Shown here in pieces: positions 24,625 to 33,117 of a stretch of DNA of 64,000 nucleotides. Source of the DNA: Pseudactinotalea sp. HY158 (lineage in GTDB: Bacteria > Actinomycetota > Actinomycetes > Actinomycetales > Beutenbergiaceae); contig NZ_CP045920.1 in the NCBI RefSeq assembly GCF_009660225.1, positions 2,926,079 to 2,990,078 of the forward strand, given 5' to 3'. The position numbers and the translations under genes were made by a program. Within the stretch, counting starts at the first letter, position 1. The number at the start of each line of letters is the position of its first letter. Under the pieces are notes generated by a model. It ran no database searches. It saw nothing but the letters and a program-made list of their open reading frames with translations, and was not told where the DNA came from.

Positions 24625-26259
24625 TCACGTGAATTGCCGTCGCAACACCGCCTTCTCCAGCACCACCACGAGCGCATAGAGCCCGAGCGCGACACCTGTC
24701 ATCACGACGACGTGCGCCCAGACGGCGATGTTGTTGCCACTGCTCATGGCCGTCGTGATGTTTCCGCCCACCCCTCGTCCCGTCGCTAGCCACTCGGCCA
24801 GGAGCGCCCCGTTGATCGCCGCGGGCACACCGATCTTGATCGCCGCGAAGAGCGCGGGCACGCACGCGGCGAGGCGCACCTTGCGGAGCTGTGCGGGGCG
24901 GCCGCCGCCGTACACCGCCACGAGTTCGAGCATCTCCTGCGGCGGGGTGCGCAGCCCCATCGAGATGTTCACCAGGCCGGGGAAGAACACGATCAGTCCG
25001 CCCAGAACCGCCACCGTCGCCGTCCCTCGCCCGAACAGCAGGATGATCACGGGTGCCATCGCCACCAACGGCACCAGCTGGATGACGAGCGCCCACGGCA
25101 GCACGACGTGCGACAGGGACGGGATGAGCGTCATCGCGACCGCGAGAGCGAAGGCGACGATCAGGCCGGCCACGAACCCCAGTCCCGCATCCGCCAACGT
25201 GACCGCGATATTCCCGAGGACGATCTCCCTATTGCCTGCCGCCGCCTCATCCACGAACAGGTAGCGCCAGACGTCACCGGGAGTCTTGCTGACGAACGGT
25301 GAGGCATCGATGGCCAACAGCCCGAGCCACCAGAGGAGGAGCAGGAAGGCCAGGGCACCGGCGCCCAGCACCACCGCAAGCCACGGGCCACCGCCGCGCC
25401 CGCCGGCAACCGGACCACGGCTGAGTTCCGCGCCACCTCCGCCCAGCCGGAGCCGGGCGAGTCGTTCGACCAGGGCGAGCAGCGCGAACCACCCTCCCGC
25501 CACGGCCGCGGACAGCAGGCCGATCGCGAACGTCCGCGGTGCGTCCACCTGTCGTTGGGCGGTGAGCAGCGCGGGGCCGAGCCCCTTGTCCACACCACCC
25601 GCGTATTCGCCGAGGATCGCCCCGAGCACCGCGATCGGCGCGGCGATCTTGAGCCCTCCGATGAGCGCCGGGACGGAGGCCGGCAATTGGACCTTGAGGA
25701 GCTGGTGCCGGCGCCTCCCGCCGTAGGCCTGGACGAGTTCCAGGCTCTGCCGGTCGGCGGACCTGAACCCGAGGACGGCATTCGTGTACACGAGGAAGAA
25801 CACGAGCAGCGCGGCCAGGCAGGTCGCGGTCCGCGACGGATCACCGGGGCTCGGCGCCCCGAGGAGCAGGAAGACGACGGGCGCCACGGCGACCGGCGGC
25901 AGGCAGTACGTCACGACCGCCAACTGTGTTCCCGCACGTTCCAGGCTCGGGACCAGCAGGACCAGGACGGCCAGGAGTAGCGCGAGGACCGCTCCGAGTA
26001 GGTAGCCCTGGGCGGCCTCGACGAGTGTCACCTGGAGATTCGTCCAGTAGAAGCCCAGCCCGTCCGCGGGAAACTGCAGGAGGACCTCCAGCGGGGTGGG
26101 GAGCGCGCCGGGCCCGGTGAAGAACACCGACGCGACCGCCCACCACACCAGCAGGATCACAACGGAGCCGACCGAGCCGACGACGACCGGATGCGGCCCC
26201 TGCCCGCCCCGGCGCCGACGCGGCCTGCTGCCCGGACCTGCGATCTGGATACTCGCCAT
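24625..26259 (-). CDS. ABC transporter permease, two fused membrane domains
   Basis: 544 residues holding two complete BPD_transp_1 domains in one chain, each with about five to six helices and an EAA-type loop (first near AYGGRRRHQLLKVQLPASVPALIGGLK, quoted here only in outline; second near VYGGGRPAQLRKVRLAACVPA). NitT/TauT permeases are normally single-domain homodimers, so this is a fused heterodimer. ATG 26259 is two bases after the ATPase stop. With the ATPase and lipoprotein it forms an importer, in context probably for a nucleoside, nucleobase or similar heterocycle (inference). Confidence 0.88.
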   Translation of the reverse strand: MASIQIAGPGSRPRRRRGGQGPHPVVVGSVGSVVILLVWWAVASVFFTGPGALPTPLEVLLQFPADGLGFYWTNLQVTLVEAAQGYLLGAVLALLLAVLVLLVPSLERAGTQLAVVTYCLPPVAVAPVVFLLLGAPSPGDPSRTATCLAALLVFFLVYTNAVLGFRSADRQSLELVQAYGGRRRHQLLKVQLPASVPALIGGLKIAAPIAVLGAILGEYAGGVDKGLGPALLTAQRQVDAPRTFAIGLLSAAVAGGWFALLALVERLARLRLGGGGAELSRGPVAGGRGGGPWLAVVLGAGALAFLLLLWWLGLLAIDASPFVSKTPGDVWRYLFVDEAAAGNREIVLGNIAVTLADAGLGFVAGLIVAFALAVAMTLIPSLSHVVLPWALVIQLVPLVAMAPVIILLFGRGTATVAVLGGLIVFFPGLVNISMGLRTPPQEMLELVAVYGGGRPAQLRKVRLAACVPALFAAIKIGVPAAINGALLAEWLATGRGVGGNITTAMSSGNNIAVWAHVVVMTGVALGLYALVVVLEKAVLRRQFT

Positions 26260-26261
26260 GG

Positions 26262-27050
26262 TCACACCATCGCCGCCTGTTGTTGGGTGAAGAGCAGTTC
26301 CGAGGCGTGATCCACCAGCGCGTGGAACTCCGCTGATCGCATCATCTCGGGGGTACGCGGGCGTGGTAGCGGCACATCGATGACCTCGATGACGCGCCCC
26401 GGCCGCGCACTCATCACGACGACCTGGTCGGCGAGGAACATCGCCTCGTCGATGCCGTGCGTGACGAGCAGCGTCGTGGCCGGGCGTTCCGTCCAGATGC
26501 GTTGAAGCTCGAGGTTCATCCGCTGCCGGGTCATGTCGTCGAGCGCCCCGAACGGTTCGTCCAGCAGCAGGATCTCGGGTTCTACGACGAGCGCACGGGC
26601 GATGGAGACCCGCTGGCGCATGCCACCGGACAGTTGTGCCGGCTTGGCATCCTCGAAACCCTGGAGACCGACCAGGTCGATGAGACCCTCGATCAGGCCG
26701 GGGGCGGGCTTGATCCCGGCGATCTCGAGCGGCAGTGCGATATTGCCGCGAACGTGACGCCACGGCAACAGGGCCGAGTTCTGGAAGGCGATCCCGAGTT
26801 CATTCGAACGGCGTATCGTCTCCGGATCACGATCGTGCACGGCCACCGCGCCCTCGGTCGGGTCGTCCAGGCCGGCGAGGATGCGAAAGATCGTCGACTT
26901 CCCGCACCCCGACGGCCCCAGGAGCGCCACGAACGAACCGCGCGCCGTCGTGACCGACACGTCACGCAAAGCGGTCACGGCCGCATCGCCGCGCCCGAAC
27001 GTCTTCGTGAGGCCACGGATACGGAAACCATCCGTGTTCGGCGTGTTCAT
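26262..27050 (-). CDS. ABC transporter ATPase, NitT/TauT/SsuB type
   Basis: 262 residues: Walker [10 protein letters not shown] (45-53), Q loop [12 protein letters not shown], signature [15 protein letters not shown], Walker [16 protein letters not shown] and H loop [11 protein letters not shown]. Energises the fused permease downstream. It begins six bases after the substrate-binding lipoprotein gene. Sequence type matches transporters for nitrate, taurine, sulfonates and pyrimidine precursors. Confidence 0.92.
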   Translation of the reverse strand: MNTPNTDGFRIRGLTKTFGRGDAAVTALRDVSVTTARGSFVALLGPSGCGKSTIFRILAGLDDPTEGAVAVHDRDPETIRRSNELGIAFQNSALLPWRHVRGNIALPLEIAGIKPAPGLIEGLIDLVGLQGFEDAKPAQLSGGMRQRVSIARALVVEPEILLLDEPFGALDDMTRQRMNLELQRIWTERPATTLLVTHGIDEAMFLADQVVVMSARPGRVIEVIDVPLPRPRTPEMMRSAEFHALVDHASELLFTQQQAAMV

Positions 27051-27056
27051 CGCGAC

Positions 27057-28133
27057 CTACTTCGCCTGCTGCAGATCGGGATGCTCCTGGTAGATCTCCT
27101 GGAGCAGGGTCATGTCGAAGACGTCGTCTGCTGCGACGTCGATCCCCGCATCACCGAGCGATTCCAGGTTGCCGGCGATCTGTTCATCCGTCAGCAGTAG
27201 GAGGCTGCCCTCGCCACCGGGCAACAGGTAGTCGGCGAAGCGCTGGGCGCGCGCCTCCTGAGTGGCCCGATCGAGCCCGAGATCGCTGCCGTACGTGTCC
27301 ATCGTGAGCTGGACGGCCAACTCCGGGTCGTCGATCGCATCGGCCCAGCCTCGCAGCTCAGCCACCAGGAACGCCTTGACCGCATCGCGATCGTTCTCGA
27401 TCGCCTCGGTCGTCACGGCGTACGCGAGCCCGCTCACGGGCAGGCCATGATCGGCGAAGGGCATCGACACGACGTCTCCGTTCTCGATGGCCACCAGTTC
27501 ACTGGTCTCGAAGGTGAAGTAGCCGTCCACCTCGCCGCCCGAGATCATCCCGACGTTCCCGATCCCCGGAACGAGCTGGACCTCATCGGCCGCGATGCCG
27601 TTGGCCTTGAGGAGGGCCTGCACGATGATCGTGGCCGTACCCTCGGGCACGGCGATGGTTGTGCCGATCAGGTCTGCGGGTTCCGTGATCGCGCCCGCGC
27701 CCGGCAGGGACATGATCGTGAACGCGTTTCGCTGCTCGAGCACGCCGACGATCCGTATGGGCGTGTCCTGATTCGCGACCATGCTCGCGGTTCCGATGGG
27801 TGTCGTATAGCCGACCTCGGCGTTCCCGGCGGCCACGGCGGCCTCGACGGCGGTCGGCCCGGCGATGAGATCGACCTTCCCGAAGCCTTCGTCCTCGAAG
27901 TACCCGTCGGTTTCGGCGATGTAGTCGCCCGCGTACCCGACCTCCTTGAGGTAGGAGAGCTGGATGGTCAGCGTGCCGTCCGCCGCGAACACGGAATCGC
28001 CGGCCGCTCCATCGGGCGAGCCGTCATCGCCGGATCCCGTCGACGAACAGGCGGCGGTGAGAGCGAGTACGGCCGCGGCGGCGAGAGCACCCCGAGCGGC
28101 GCCGCGGTTCAACTGGATCTGCATTCTGGTCAT
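27057..28133 (-). CDS. ABC substrate-binding lipoprotein, NMT1/THI5-like
   Basis: 358 residues. N-terminal signal ends in a lipobox-like LTAAC (Cys29), so it is anchored outside the membrane. The mature part has the NMT1-like start QLSYLKEVGYAGDYIAETDGYFEDEG and the AVAAGNAEVGYT binding segment. Relatives bind hydroxymethylpyrimidine, other pyrimidines, riboflavin, or sulfonates. GGAGGA four bases before ATG 28133 decides the start. Belongs to the cassette with nucleoside hydrolase, PfkB kinase and SLOG protein, pointing to a nucleoside-like ligand. Confidence 0.9.
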   Translation of the reverse strand: MTRMQIQLNRGAARGALAAAAVLALTAACSSTGSGDDGSPDGAAGDSVFAADGTLTIQLSYLKEVGYAGDYIAETDGYFEDEGFGKVDLIAGPTAVEAAVAAGNAEVGYTTPIGTASMVANQDTPIRIVGVLEQRNAFTIMSLPGAGAITEPADLIGTTIAVPEGTATIIVQALLKANGIAADEVQLVPGIGNVGMISGGEVDGYFTFETSELVAIENGDVVSMPFADHGLPVSGLAYAVTTEAIENDRDAVKAFLVAELRGWADAIDDPELAVQLTMDTYGSDLGLDRATQEARAQRFADYLLPGGEGSLLLLTDEQIAGNLESLGDAGIDVAADDVFDMTLLQEIYQEHPDLQQAK

Positions 28134-28169
28134 GATGTCCTCCAAGCGTCGACATGCTCGATCGGTGAA

Positions 28170-28748
28170 TTAGTGGCCTGCAGCGCCCGTGAGCGCGCTG
28201 AGCCGACTGCCCAGTCGCTCTTCCCGGCTGCGGGCGAGGGCGATCTGTGCGGCTTCTTGCGGGGTTGCCGCGAACGAGATCGGGGTGACCTGTCTCGCAT
28301 CGATCCACTGGTCGTCGATGAGGTTCGGCCGGATCCGATCCGCCCACCCACCGGATCCCGCGAGCGCAACGATCGGAGTACCCGCGTCGTATGCGATGGT
28401 GATCTCGTTGAGGGTTCCCACGCCTCCCCCCACCACGATGACCGCGTCGGCGCAGCGCGCCGTCAGGAAGTTGCGGATCGTCCCCATGCCGGTCGGGAGC
28501 GACAGGTCCAGGTATTGGTTCGCGTGTTCGTGATCTGCGTACGGCAGGAACCCGACGGTGAACCCGCCGGCCTCCTGGGCACCTCGGCTGGCGGCCGCCA
28601 TGACGCCGTCGGTGCCCCCGCTGAGGAGGACCGCGTCGCTTCGCGCGATCGATCGCCCGACCTCGGCCGCGAGGTCCAGCAGGCCCGGGGGCAACTGCGT
28701 GCCCGCGGGGGCGGCGTTGCCCAGCACTCCGATGGTTGTTCGTCTCAT
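28170..28748 (-). CDS. SLOG/LOG-like Rossmann protein (TIGR00725-like)
   Basis: 192 residues: IGVLGNAAPAG at the start, VLLSGGTDGVMAAASRGAQEAGG, and RNFLTARCADAVIVVGGGVGTLNE. The phosphoribohydrolase motif PGGxGTxxE appears as GGGVGTLNE (107-115), with the catalytic-type Arg92 and Glu115 kept. Annotated relatives include molybdenum cofactor carriers and LOG enzymes; a role in splitting a nucleoside 5'-phosphate to base and ribose-5-phosphate would fit the PfkB kinase upstream, whose stop it overlaps (ATGA). Start ATG 28748 with GGAG nearby. Function inferred only. Confidence 0.8.
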   Translation of the reverse strand: MRRTTIGVLGNAAPAGTQLPPGLLDLAAEVGRSIARSDAVLLSGGTDGVMAAASRGAQEAGGFTVGFLPYADHEHANQYLDLSLPTGMGTIRNFLTARCADAVIVVGGGVGTLNEITIAYDAGTPIVALAGSGGWADRIRPNLIDDQWIDARQVTPISFAATPQEAAQIALARSREERLGSRLSALTGAAGH

Positions 28749-29743
28749 AGTCTCCGTGCACCTTTCTCGATGGTCGTGGTTCGTGACTCGATGTCGTGAG
28801 GATCGACGGCGAGCAGCTCGAGCGGCTGCAGCACCGTCGTGGCGAAGGACGCGCACGCCGAAGCGGCACACGTCGCTCGCAGCAGTGAGTCCCCACGGAC
28901 GACGGCGGTTGCGAAGGCACCGCAGAAGACGTCTCCCGCACCCGTCGGGTCGCGCACGAGATGGCCTCGGTAGGCCGGAACGTGCCACATCGACGCCGCA
29001 TCGCCCTCGGCGATCCAGGCGCCCGCGGCACCGTCCTTGAGCACCGTCGTGCGCGCTCCGAGGGCCCGAAACGCGGCGACCGTCTCGAGCGGAGTCTGGT
29101 CCGGGTCGAAGACGGCCGAGTCCGACGTGCTCGGCAGGAAGACGTCCAGTTGCTCCAGCAGCCCGTCGAGCACGTGAATGCCGGTCTCGAGCAGGTCGTG
29201 ACGCGACGGGCAGTCGGCCTGGACGTAGGGCGCGCCGACACCGGCGAGATACGTGACCAGCTCGCCGAACCGGCTCACCGGGAGAAGGCCCATGTGCCAG
29301 GGGTGGGACGCGCGGCCGGATCGCGCGAGGTCGGCGGGGGTCGACAGGGTCGGCAGCACCTGCGCCGGGTCGAGGGTCGTGTCCACGAAGGCACCTTGCG
29401 CCGACCGGGGCAGCTGGAGGATCCGCTCGCGTGGCGCCGGGCCGATGCGCTCGCCGTCGAGCTCGTAGGCGAACGTGACCCGGGTGCTGTCGATCTCGGA
29501 GTCTCTGCGCACGTGATCGACGCGCATACCGGCCGCGGCGAGTGCGGTGAGCACGTCGGGGTCGTAGTCACGGCCGGCCACGGTGTGCAGCGCGACGTCC
29601 GCACCGAGCATGACGGCGCCCGCGGCGGCCCACAAGGCATTGCCACCAGGGCTGTCGGTGACGTATGTCCCATCGCTACTGATGACGCTGTCGAGCGTGA
29701 GGCCACCGATGACCTCAAGTGTTGTCGTGCCCACGGTCCGCAT
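28745..29743 (-). CDS. PfkB family carbohydrate/nucleoside kinase
   Basis: 332 residues of the ribokinase fold: DSPGGNALWAAAGAVMLGAD near the N-terminus and catalytic DPTGAGDVFCGAFA near residue 265. The region around 100-160 has no close match I recognise, so the substrate is open: ribose, a nucleoside or a base-linked sugar. AAGGAG lies nine bases before ATG 29743. First gene of a leftward operon of six (kinase, SLOG, lipoprotein, ATPase, permease, hydrolase) and divergent from the GntR gene. Confidence 0.85.
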   Translation of the reverse strand: MRTVGTTTLEVIGGLTLDSVISSDGTYVTDSPGGNALWAAAGAVMLGADVALHTVAGRDYDPDVLTALAAAGMRVDHVRRDSEIDSTRVTFAYELDGERIGPAPRERILQLPRSAQGAFVDTTLDPAQVLPTLSTPADLARSGRASHPWHMGLLPVSRFGELVTYLAGVGAPYVQADCPSRHDLLETGIHVLDGLLEQLDVFLPSTSDSAVFDPDQTPLETVAAFRALGARTTVLKDGAAGAWIAEGDAASMWHVPAYRGHLVRDPTGAGDVFCGAFATAVVRGDSLLRATCAASACASFATTVLQPLELLAVDPHDIESRTTTIEKGARRL

Positions 29744-29774
29744 CGGCGCTGCTCCTTCGCAGTGAATGTCCGCT

Positions 29775-29783
29775 TTGGTACAA
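29775..29783. promoter_or_regulatory. Candidate GntR operator (TTGGTACAA)
   Basis: TTGGTACAA overlaps the -10 and transcript start of the leftward cassette. Its exact reverse complement TTGTACCAA occurs at 29946-29954, inside the GntR gene. GACA-AGCA-TGTC (29806-29817), an inverted repeat over the -35, is a second candidate. Confidence 0.35.
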
Positions 29784-29810
29784 CATACTCATGCAGCTTC
29801 GATCTGACAA
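29782..29810 (-). promoter_or_regulatory. Sigma-70 type promoter of the nucleoside cassette
   Basis: On the minus strand TTGTCA (29810-29805), a 17-bp spacer and TATGTT (29787-29782) form the best classical promoter in the window. It gives a leader of about 30 nt with AAGGAG before the kinase ATG. Confidence 0.7.
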
Positions 29811-29888
29811 GCATGTCCCGTCCGAGACATTCGTCTTATGACCGGCCCATCGGCCGCGGCAGAGGCGGAATATTGGCATGATGGCTTC

Positions 29889-30602
29889 ATGGACATCCAG
29901 CCAATTCGAGACGCACGGCCCCTGGCCGTCCAGGTCTATGACGCGTTGTACCAAGTGATCACCGAGGCGGGGCGTACGGCCGGAGACACCGTCCCGACCG
30001 AGTTGGACCTGGCCCAACAGCTCGGGGTGAGTCGCCGGATCGTGCGGCAGGCGCTGACTTTGTTGGAGGAGGACGGGCTGCTCAGTCGCGGGCAGGGCCG
30101 CCGCCGCGTCGTGGCGGGCCTGTCGCAACCGAGGCCCGACAGCGGGCCCACGCCGATCGAGGACATGTTCGGGCACGGACAGGGCGCATCGCTCACGGTA
30201 TCCCGACGCGCCACGACCCACGCCACGAGATGGAGCGGAGAGCACCTGGAGGTCCCGCTCGGCACCCCGCTGCGCGTGTGGCAGAGCCATCTGGACCTCG
30301 ACGGCGAGCCCGCACTCGACGCCCTCGAATTGAGCCACCCCGACTGGGCACCCATCTCGGACACCGGCTCCACGAGCATGCTCCAGGCGGTGGATCCGGC
30401 GATCCGCAGCCAGGCCCACTACTCCCTGGTTCAGACCGGCTATGCGGATTCCCGCCTCGACCCGCCGCCGCCGGGAGCCCGCGTACAGGGGCCCGGCGTA
30501 CTCGTCCTCACCGTGGTCCTCAACCACGGCGCGCGACCGGTCTACCTGGCGAAGTACATCATCTCGGCGCGGCTCACGCCCATCAGGCTGACGCGCAGAT
30601 GA
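29889..30602 (+). CDS. GntR family regulator, HutC subfamily
   Basis: 237 residues: N-terminal winged HTH (PLAVQVYDALYQVI, TELDLAQQLGVSRRIVRQAL, LLSRGQGRRRVV) and a C-terminal UTRA-like ligand domain from about 85. Probably controls the divergent cassette in response to its substrate or a breakdown product. Start at ATG 29889 because CATGAT lies six bases upstream (leaderless type) and the family usually starts just before the HTH; ATG 29838 would add 17 residues without homology. Confidence 0.88.
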   Translation: MDIQPIRDARPLAVQVYDALYQVITEAGRTAGDTVPTELDLAQQLGVSRRIVRQALTLLEEDGLLSRGQGRRRVVAGLSQPRPDSGPTPIEDMFGHGQGASLTVSRRATTHATRWSGEHLEVPLGTPLRVWQSHLDLDGEPALDALELSHPDWAPISDTGSTSMLQAVDPAIRSQAHYSLVQTGYADSRLDPPPPGARVQGPGVLVLTVVLNHGARPVYLAKYIISARLTPIRLTRR

Positions 30603-30628
30603 GAGGTAGCGCTTCCGGGGCCTCGCTT

Positions 30629-30634
30629 TATACT
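30629..30634 (+). promoter_or_regulatory. Leaderless -10 (TATACT) of deoC
   Basis: TATACT, six bases, ATG 30641: the clearest leaderless promoter in the window. Confidence 0.65.
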
Positions 30635-30640
30635 CGCCCC

Positions 30641-31666
30641 ATGACACGCACCACCGCCGGTGCTCCACCGGCCCTCCGCCCCTGGCATCGCAGCGCCGCC
30701 GAGGTCGCGGCCACCGCTGCGGGCATCGTCGGCACGGATTCGCTCACGTCGGCGAATCTGGGCCGGTACCTGCACGGGCTGCCGGGGGTCGACAAGGTCG
30801 GTGCCGACGCGCGCGCGGGGATGCTCTCGACCCGCTCGATCAAGACCTCGGCCAAGGCCTGGGCGCTCGATGCGATCATCTCGATGATCGACCTGACCAC
30901 CCTCGAGGGCGCCGACACCCCCGGCAAGGTCCGGTCCCTCGTGGCCAAGGCCCGCACCCCCGATCCGAGCGATCCCGGCTGCCCCCGGCCGGCGGCCGTG
31001 TGCGTCTACAACGACCTCGTGCCCGTGGCCCTCGAGGCCGTGGCCGGAACCGGGATCCACGTCGCGGCCGTGAGCACGGCCTTCCCCTCGGGGCGGGCCT
31101 CCCGCGCGGTGCGCCTGGCCGACACCGCCGACGCCGTGAGCGCCGGCGCCCACGAGATCGACATGGTCATCGATCGCGGCGCCTTCCTCGCCGGAGACTA
31201 CGCCCGGGTGTTCGAGGACATCGTGGCCGTGCGTGAGGTGTGCCGGTCCCGCCCGGAGCCCGCCCACCTCAAGGTCATCCTCGAGACCGGCGAACTGGTC
31301 ACCTACGACAACGTCCGCCGCGCCTCCTGGCTCGCCATGCTCGCCGGCGCCGACTTCATCAAGACGTCCACGGGCAAGGTGAACCCGGCGGCCACGTTGC
31401 CGGTCACGGTGCTCATGCTCGAGGCGGTGCGTGACTTCGCGGCGCTGACCGGCGTGAGCGTGGGCGTCAAGCCCGCCGGCGGCATCCGCGGCTCGAAGCA
31501 GGCCGTGCACTACCTCGTGGCGGTGAACGAGGTGGCCGGGGAGACCTGGCTCGACCCCGAGCTGTTCCGCTTCGGCGCCTCCTCCCTGCTCAACGACGTG
31601 CTCGCCCAGCGCCGCAAGCTCACCACCGGTGCCTACACCGGACCCGACTACATCACGATCGACTGA
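30641..31666 (+). CDS. deoC: Deoxyribose-phosphate aldolase
   Basis: 341 residues, the long actinobacterial form. Class I aldolase splitting 2-deoxyribose-5-phosphate to acetaldehyde and glyceraldehyde-3-phosphate. Schiff-base lysine in DFIKTSTGKV, proton-relay lysine in GVKPAGGIR, AVCVYNDLVP and EIDMVIDRGA typical. The N-terminal 60 residues precede the barrel. Nine bases before the first aldehyde dehydrogenase gene, which would oxidise the acetaldehyde released. Confidence 0.95.
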   Translation: MTRTTAGAPPALRPWHRSAAEVAATAAGIVGTDSLTSANLGRYLHGLPGVDKVGADARAGMLSTRSIKTSAKAWALDAIISMIDLTTLEGADTPGKVRSLVAKARTPDPSDPGCPRPAAVCVYNDLVPVALEAVAGTGIHVAAVSTAFPSGRASRAVRLADTADAVSAGAHEIDMVIDRGAFLAGDYARVFEDIVAVREVCRSRPEPAHLKVILETGELVTYDNVRRASWLAMLAGADFIKTSTGKVNPAATLPVTVLMLEAVRDFAALTGVSVGVKPAGGIRGSKQAVHYLVAVNEVAGETWLDPELFRFGASSLLNDVLAQRRKLTTGAYTGPDYITID

Positions 31667-31674
31667 GGTATCCC

Positions 31675-33117
31675 ATGGTCTTCGAGTATGCGCCCGCCCC
31701 GGAGTCGCGCTCCGTGGTCAGCTTCGACTCCAGCTACGGCCTCTTCATCGACGGCGAGTTCACCGACGGCGCGGGCACGACGATGAAGACGATCAATCCG
31801 GCCACCGAGGAGGTGCTCTCCGAGGTCTCGGTCGCCGGGGAGGAGGACGTCGACCGCGCCGTCGCCGCGGCCCGGAAGGCCTTCGAGAAGGTCTGGAGCC
31901 GCACGCCCGGCTCGGAGCGCGCGAAATACCTCTACCGGATCGCGCGGATCCTGGCCGAGCGCTCGCGCGAGTTCGCCGTGGCCGAGACCCTGAACAACGG
32001 CAAGCCGATCCGGGAGTCGCGCGACGTCGACGTGCCGCTGGCGAGCGCCTACTTCTTCTACTACGCCGGGTGGGCCGACAAGCTCGACCATGCCGGCTTC
32101 GGCCCCGCCCCCCGCCCGCACGGCGTCGTGGGGCAGGTGATCCCGTGGAACTTCCCGCTGCTCATGCTCTCGTGGAAGATCGCCCCGGCGCTGGCCACCG
32201 GCAACACCGTGGTGATCAAGCCCGCCGAGACCACCCCGCTGACCGCGCTGCTCTTCGCCGACGTGCTGCGCCAGGCGGGCCTGCCGCCCGGGGTGGTCAA
32301 CATCCTCACCGGCGCCGGGCCCACGGGTGCGGCCCTCGTCGCCCACCGGGGAGTCGACAAGATCGCCTTCACCGGGTCGACCGCCGTGGGCAAGGGGATC
32401 GCCCGCGCGATCGCCGGCACCCGCAAGGTCGCCACCCTCGAGCTCGGCGGCAAGGCCGCGAACATCGTGTTCGACGACGCCCCGATCGACCAGACCGTCG
32501 AGGGGATCGTCAACGGCATCTTCTTCAACCAGGGCCAGGTGTGCTGCGCCGGATCCCGGCTGCTCGTGCAGGAGAACATCCACGACGAACTGGTCGAGCG
32601 GCTCAAGGTCCGCCTCGGCACGCTGCGCGTGGGCGACCCGATGGACAAGAACACCGACGTCGGCGCGATCAACTCCGCCGCCCAGCTCCAGCGCATCACG
32701 GACCTCGTGCAGGCCGGCGAGGACGAGGGCGCGATCCGTTGGTCGCTCGACTGCGGGATCCCCACGAACGGGTTCTGGTTCCGCCCGACCCTGTTCACCG
32801 GGGTGTCCCAGTCGCACCGGATCGCGCAGGAGGAGATCTTCGGGCCCGTGCTCAGCGTCATCACCTTCCGCACCCCGGCCGAGGCGGTCGCCAAGGCGAA
32901 CAACACCCCCTACGGCCTCTCCGCCGGGATCTGGACGGAGAAGGGCTCGCGGATCCTGTGGATGGCCGATCAGCTGCGCGCCGGCGTCGTCTGGGCGAAC
33001 ACGTTCAACAAATTCGATCCCACGAGCCCGTTCGGCGGCTACAAGGAGTCCGGTTACGGCCGCGAGGGCGGGCGCCACGGCCTCGGCCCGTACCTGGTGG
33101 AAGGAACCACGCGATGA
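31675..33117 (+). CDS. NAD-dependent aldehyde dehydrogenase
   Basis: 480 residues, full-length ALDH: IPWNFPLLMLSWKIAPALA, NAD site FTGSTAVGKGIA, catalytic Glu in TLELGGKAANIV, nucleophile Cys in NQGQVCCAGSRLL, and EEIFGPVLSVITF near the C-terminus. In the deoC cluster its most likely substrate is acetaldehyde; that is inference from position. ATG 31675 follows the deoC stop closely and the gene overlaps the next by four bases. Confidence 0.93.
   Translation: MVFEYAPAPESRSVVSFDSSYGLFIDGEFTDGAGTTMKTINPATEEVLSEVSVAGEEDVDRAVAAARKAFEKVWSRTPGSERAKYLYRIARILAERSREFAVAETLNNGKPIRESRDVDVPLASAYFFYYAGWADKLDHAGFGPAPRPHGVVGQVIPWNFPLLMLSWKIAPALATGNTVVIKPAETTPLTALLFADVLRQAGLPPGVVNILTGAGPTGAALVAHRGVDKIAFTGSTAVGKGIARAIAGTRKVATLELGGKAANIVFDDAPIDQTVEGIVNGIFFNQGQVCCAGSRLLVQENIHDELVERLKVRLGTLRVGDPMDKNTDVGAINSAAQLQRITDLVQAGEDEGAIRWSLDCGIPTNGFWFRPTLFTGVSQSHRIAQEEIFGPVLSVITFRTPAEAVAKANNTPYGLSAGIWTEKGSRILWMADQLRAGVVWANTFNKFDPTSPFGGYKESGYGREGGRHGLGPYLVEGTTR

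Noticed and set aside
29838-29888. Upstream ATG for the GntR regulator
   Set aside because: The extra 17 residues have no similarity to the family, and the -10-like CATGAT lies between the two starts.
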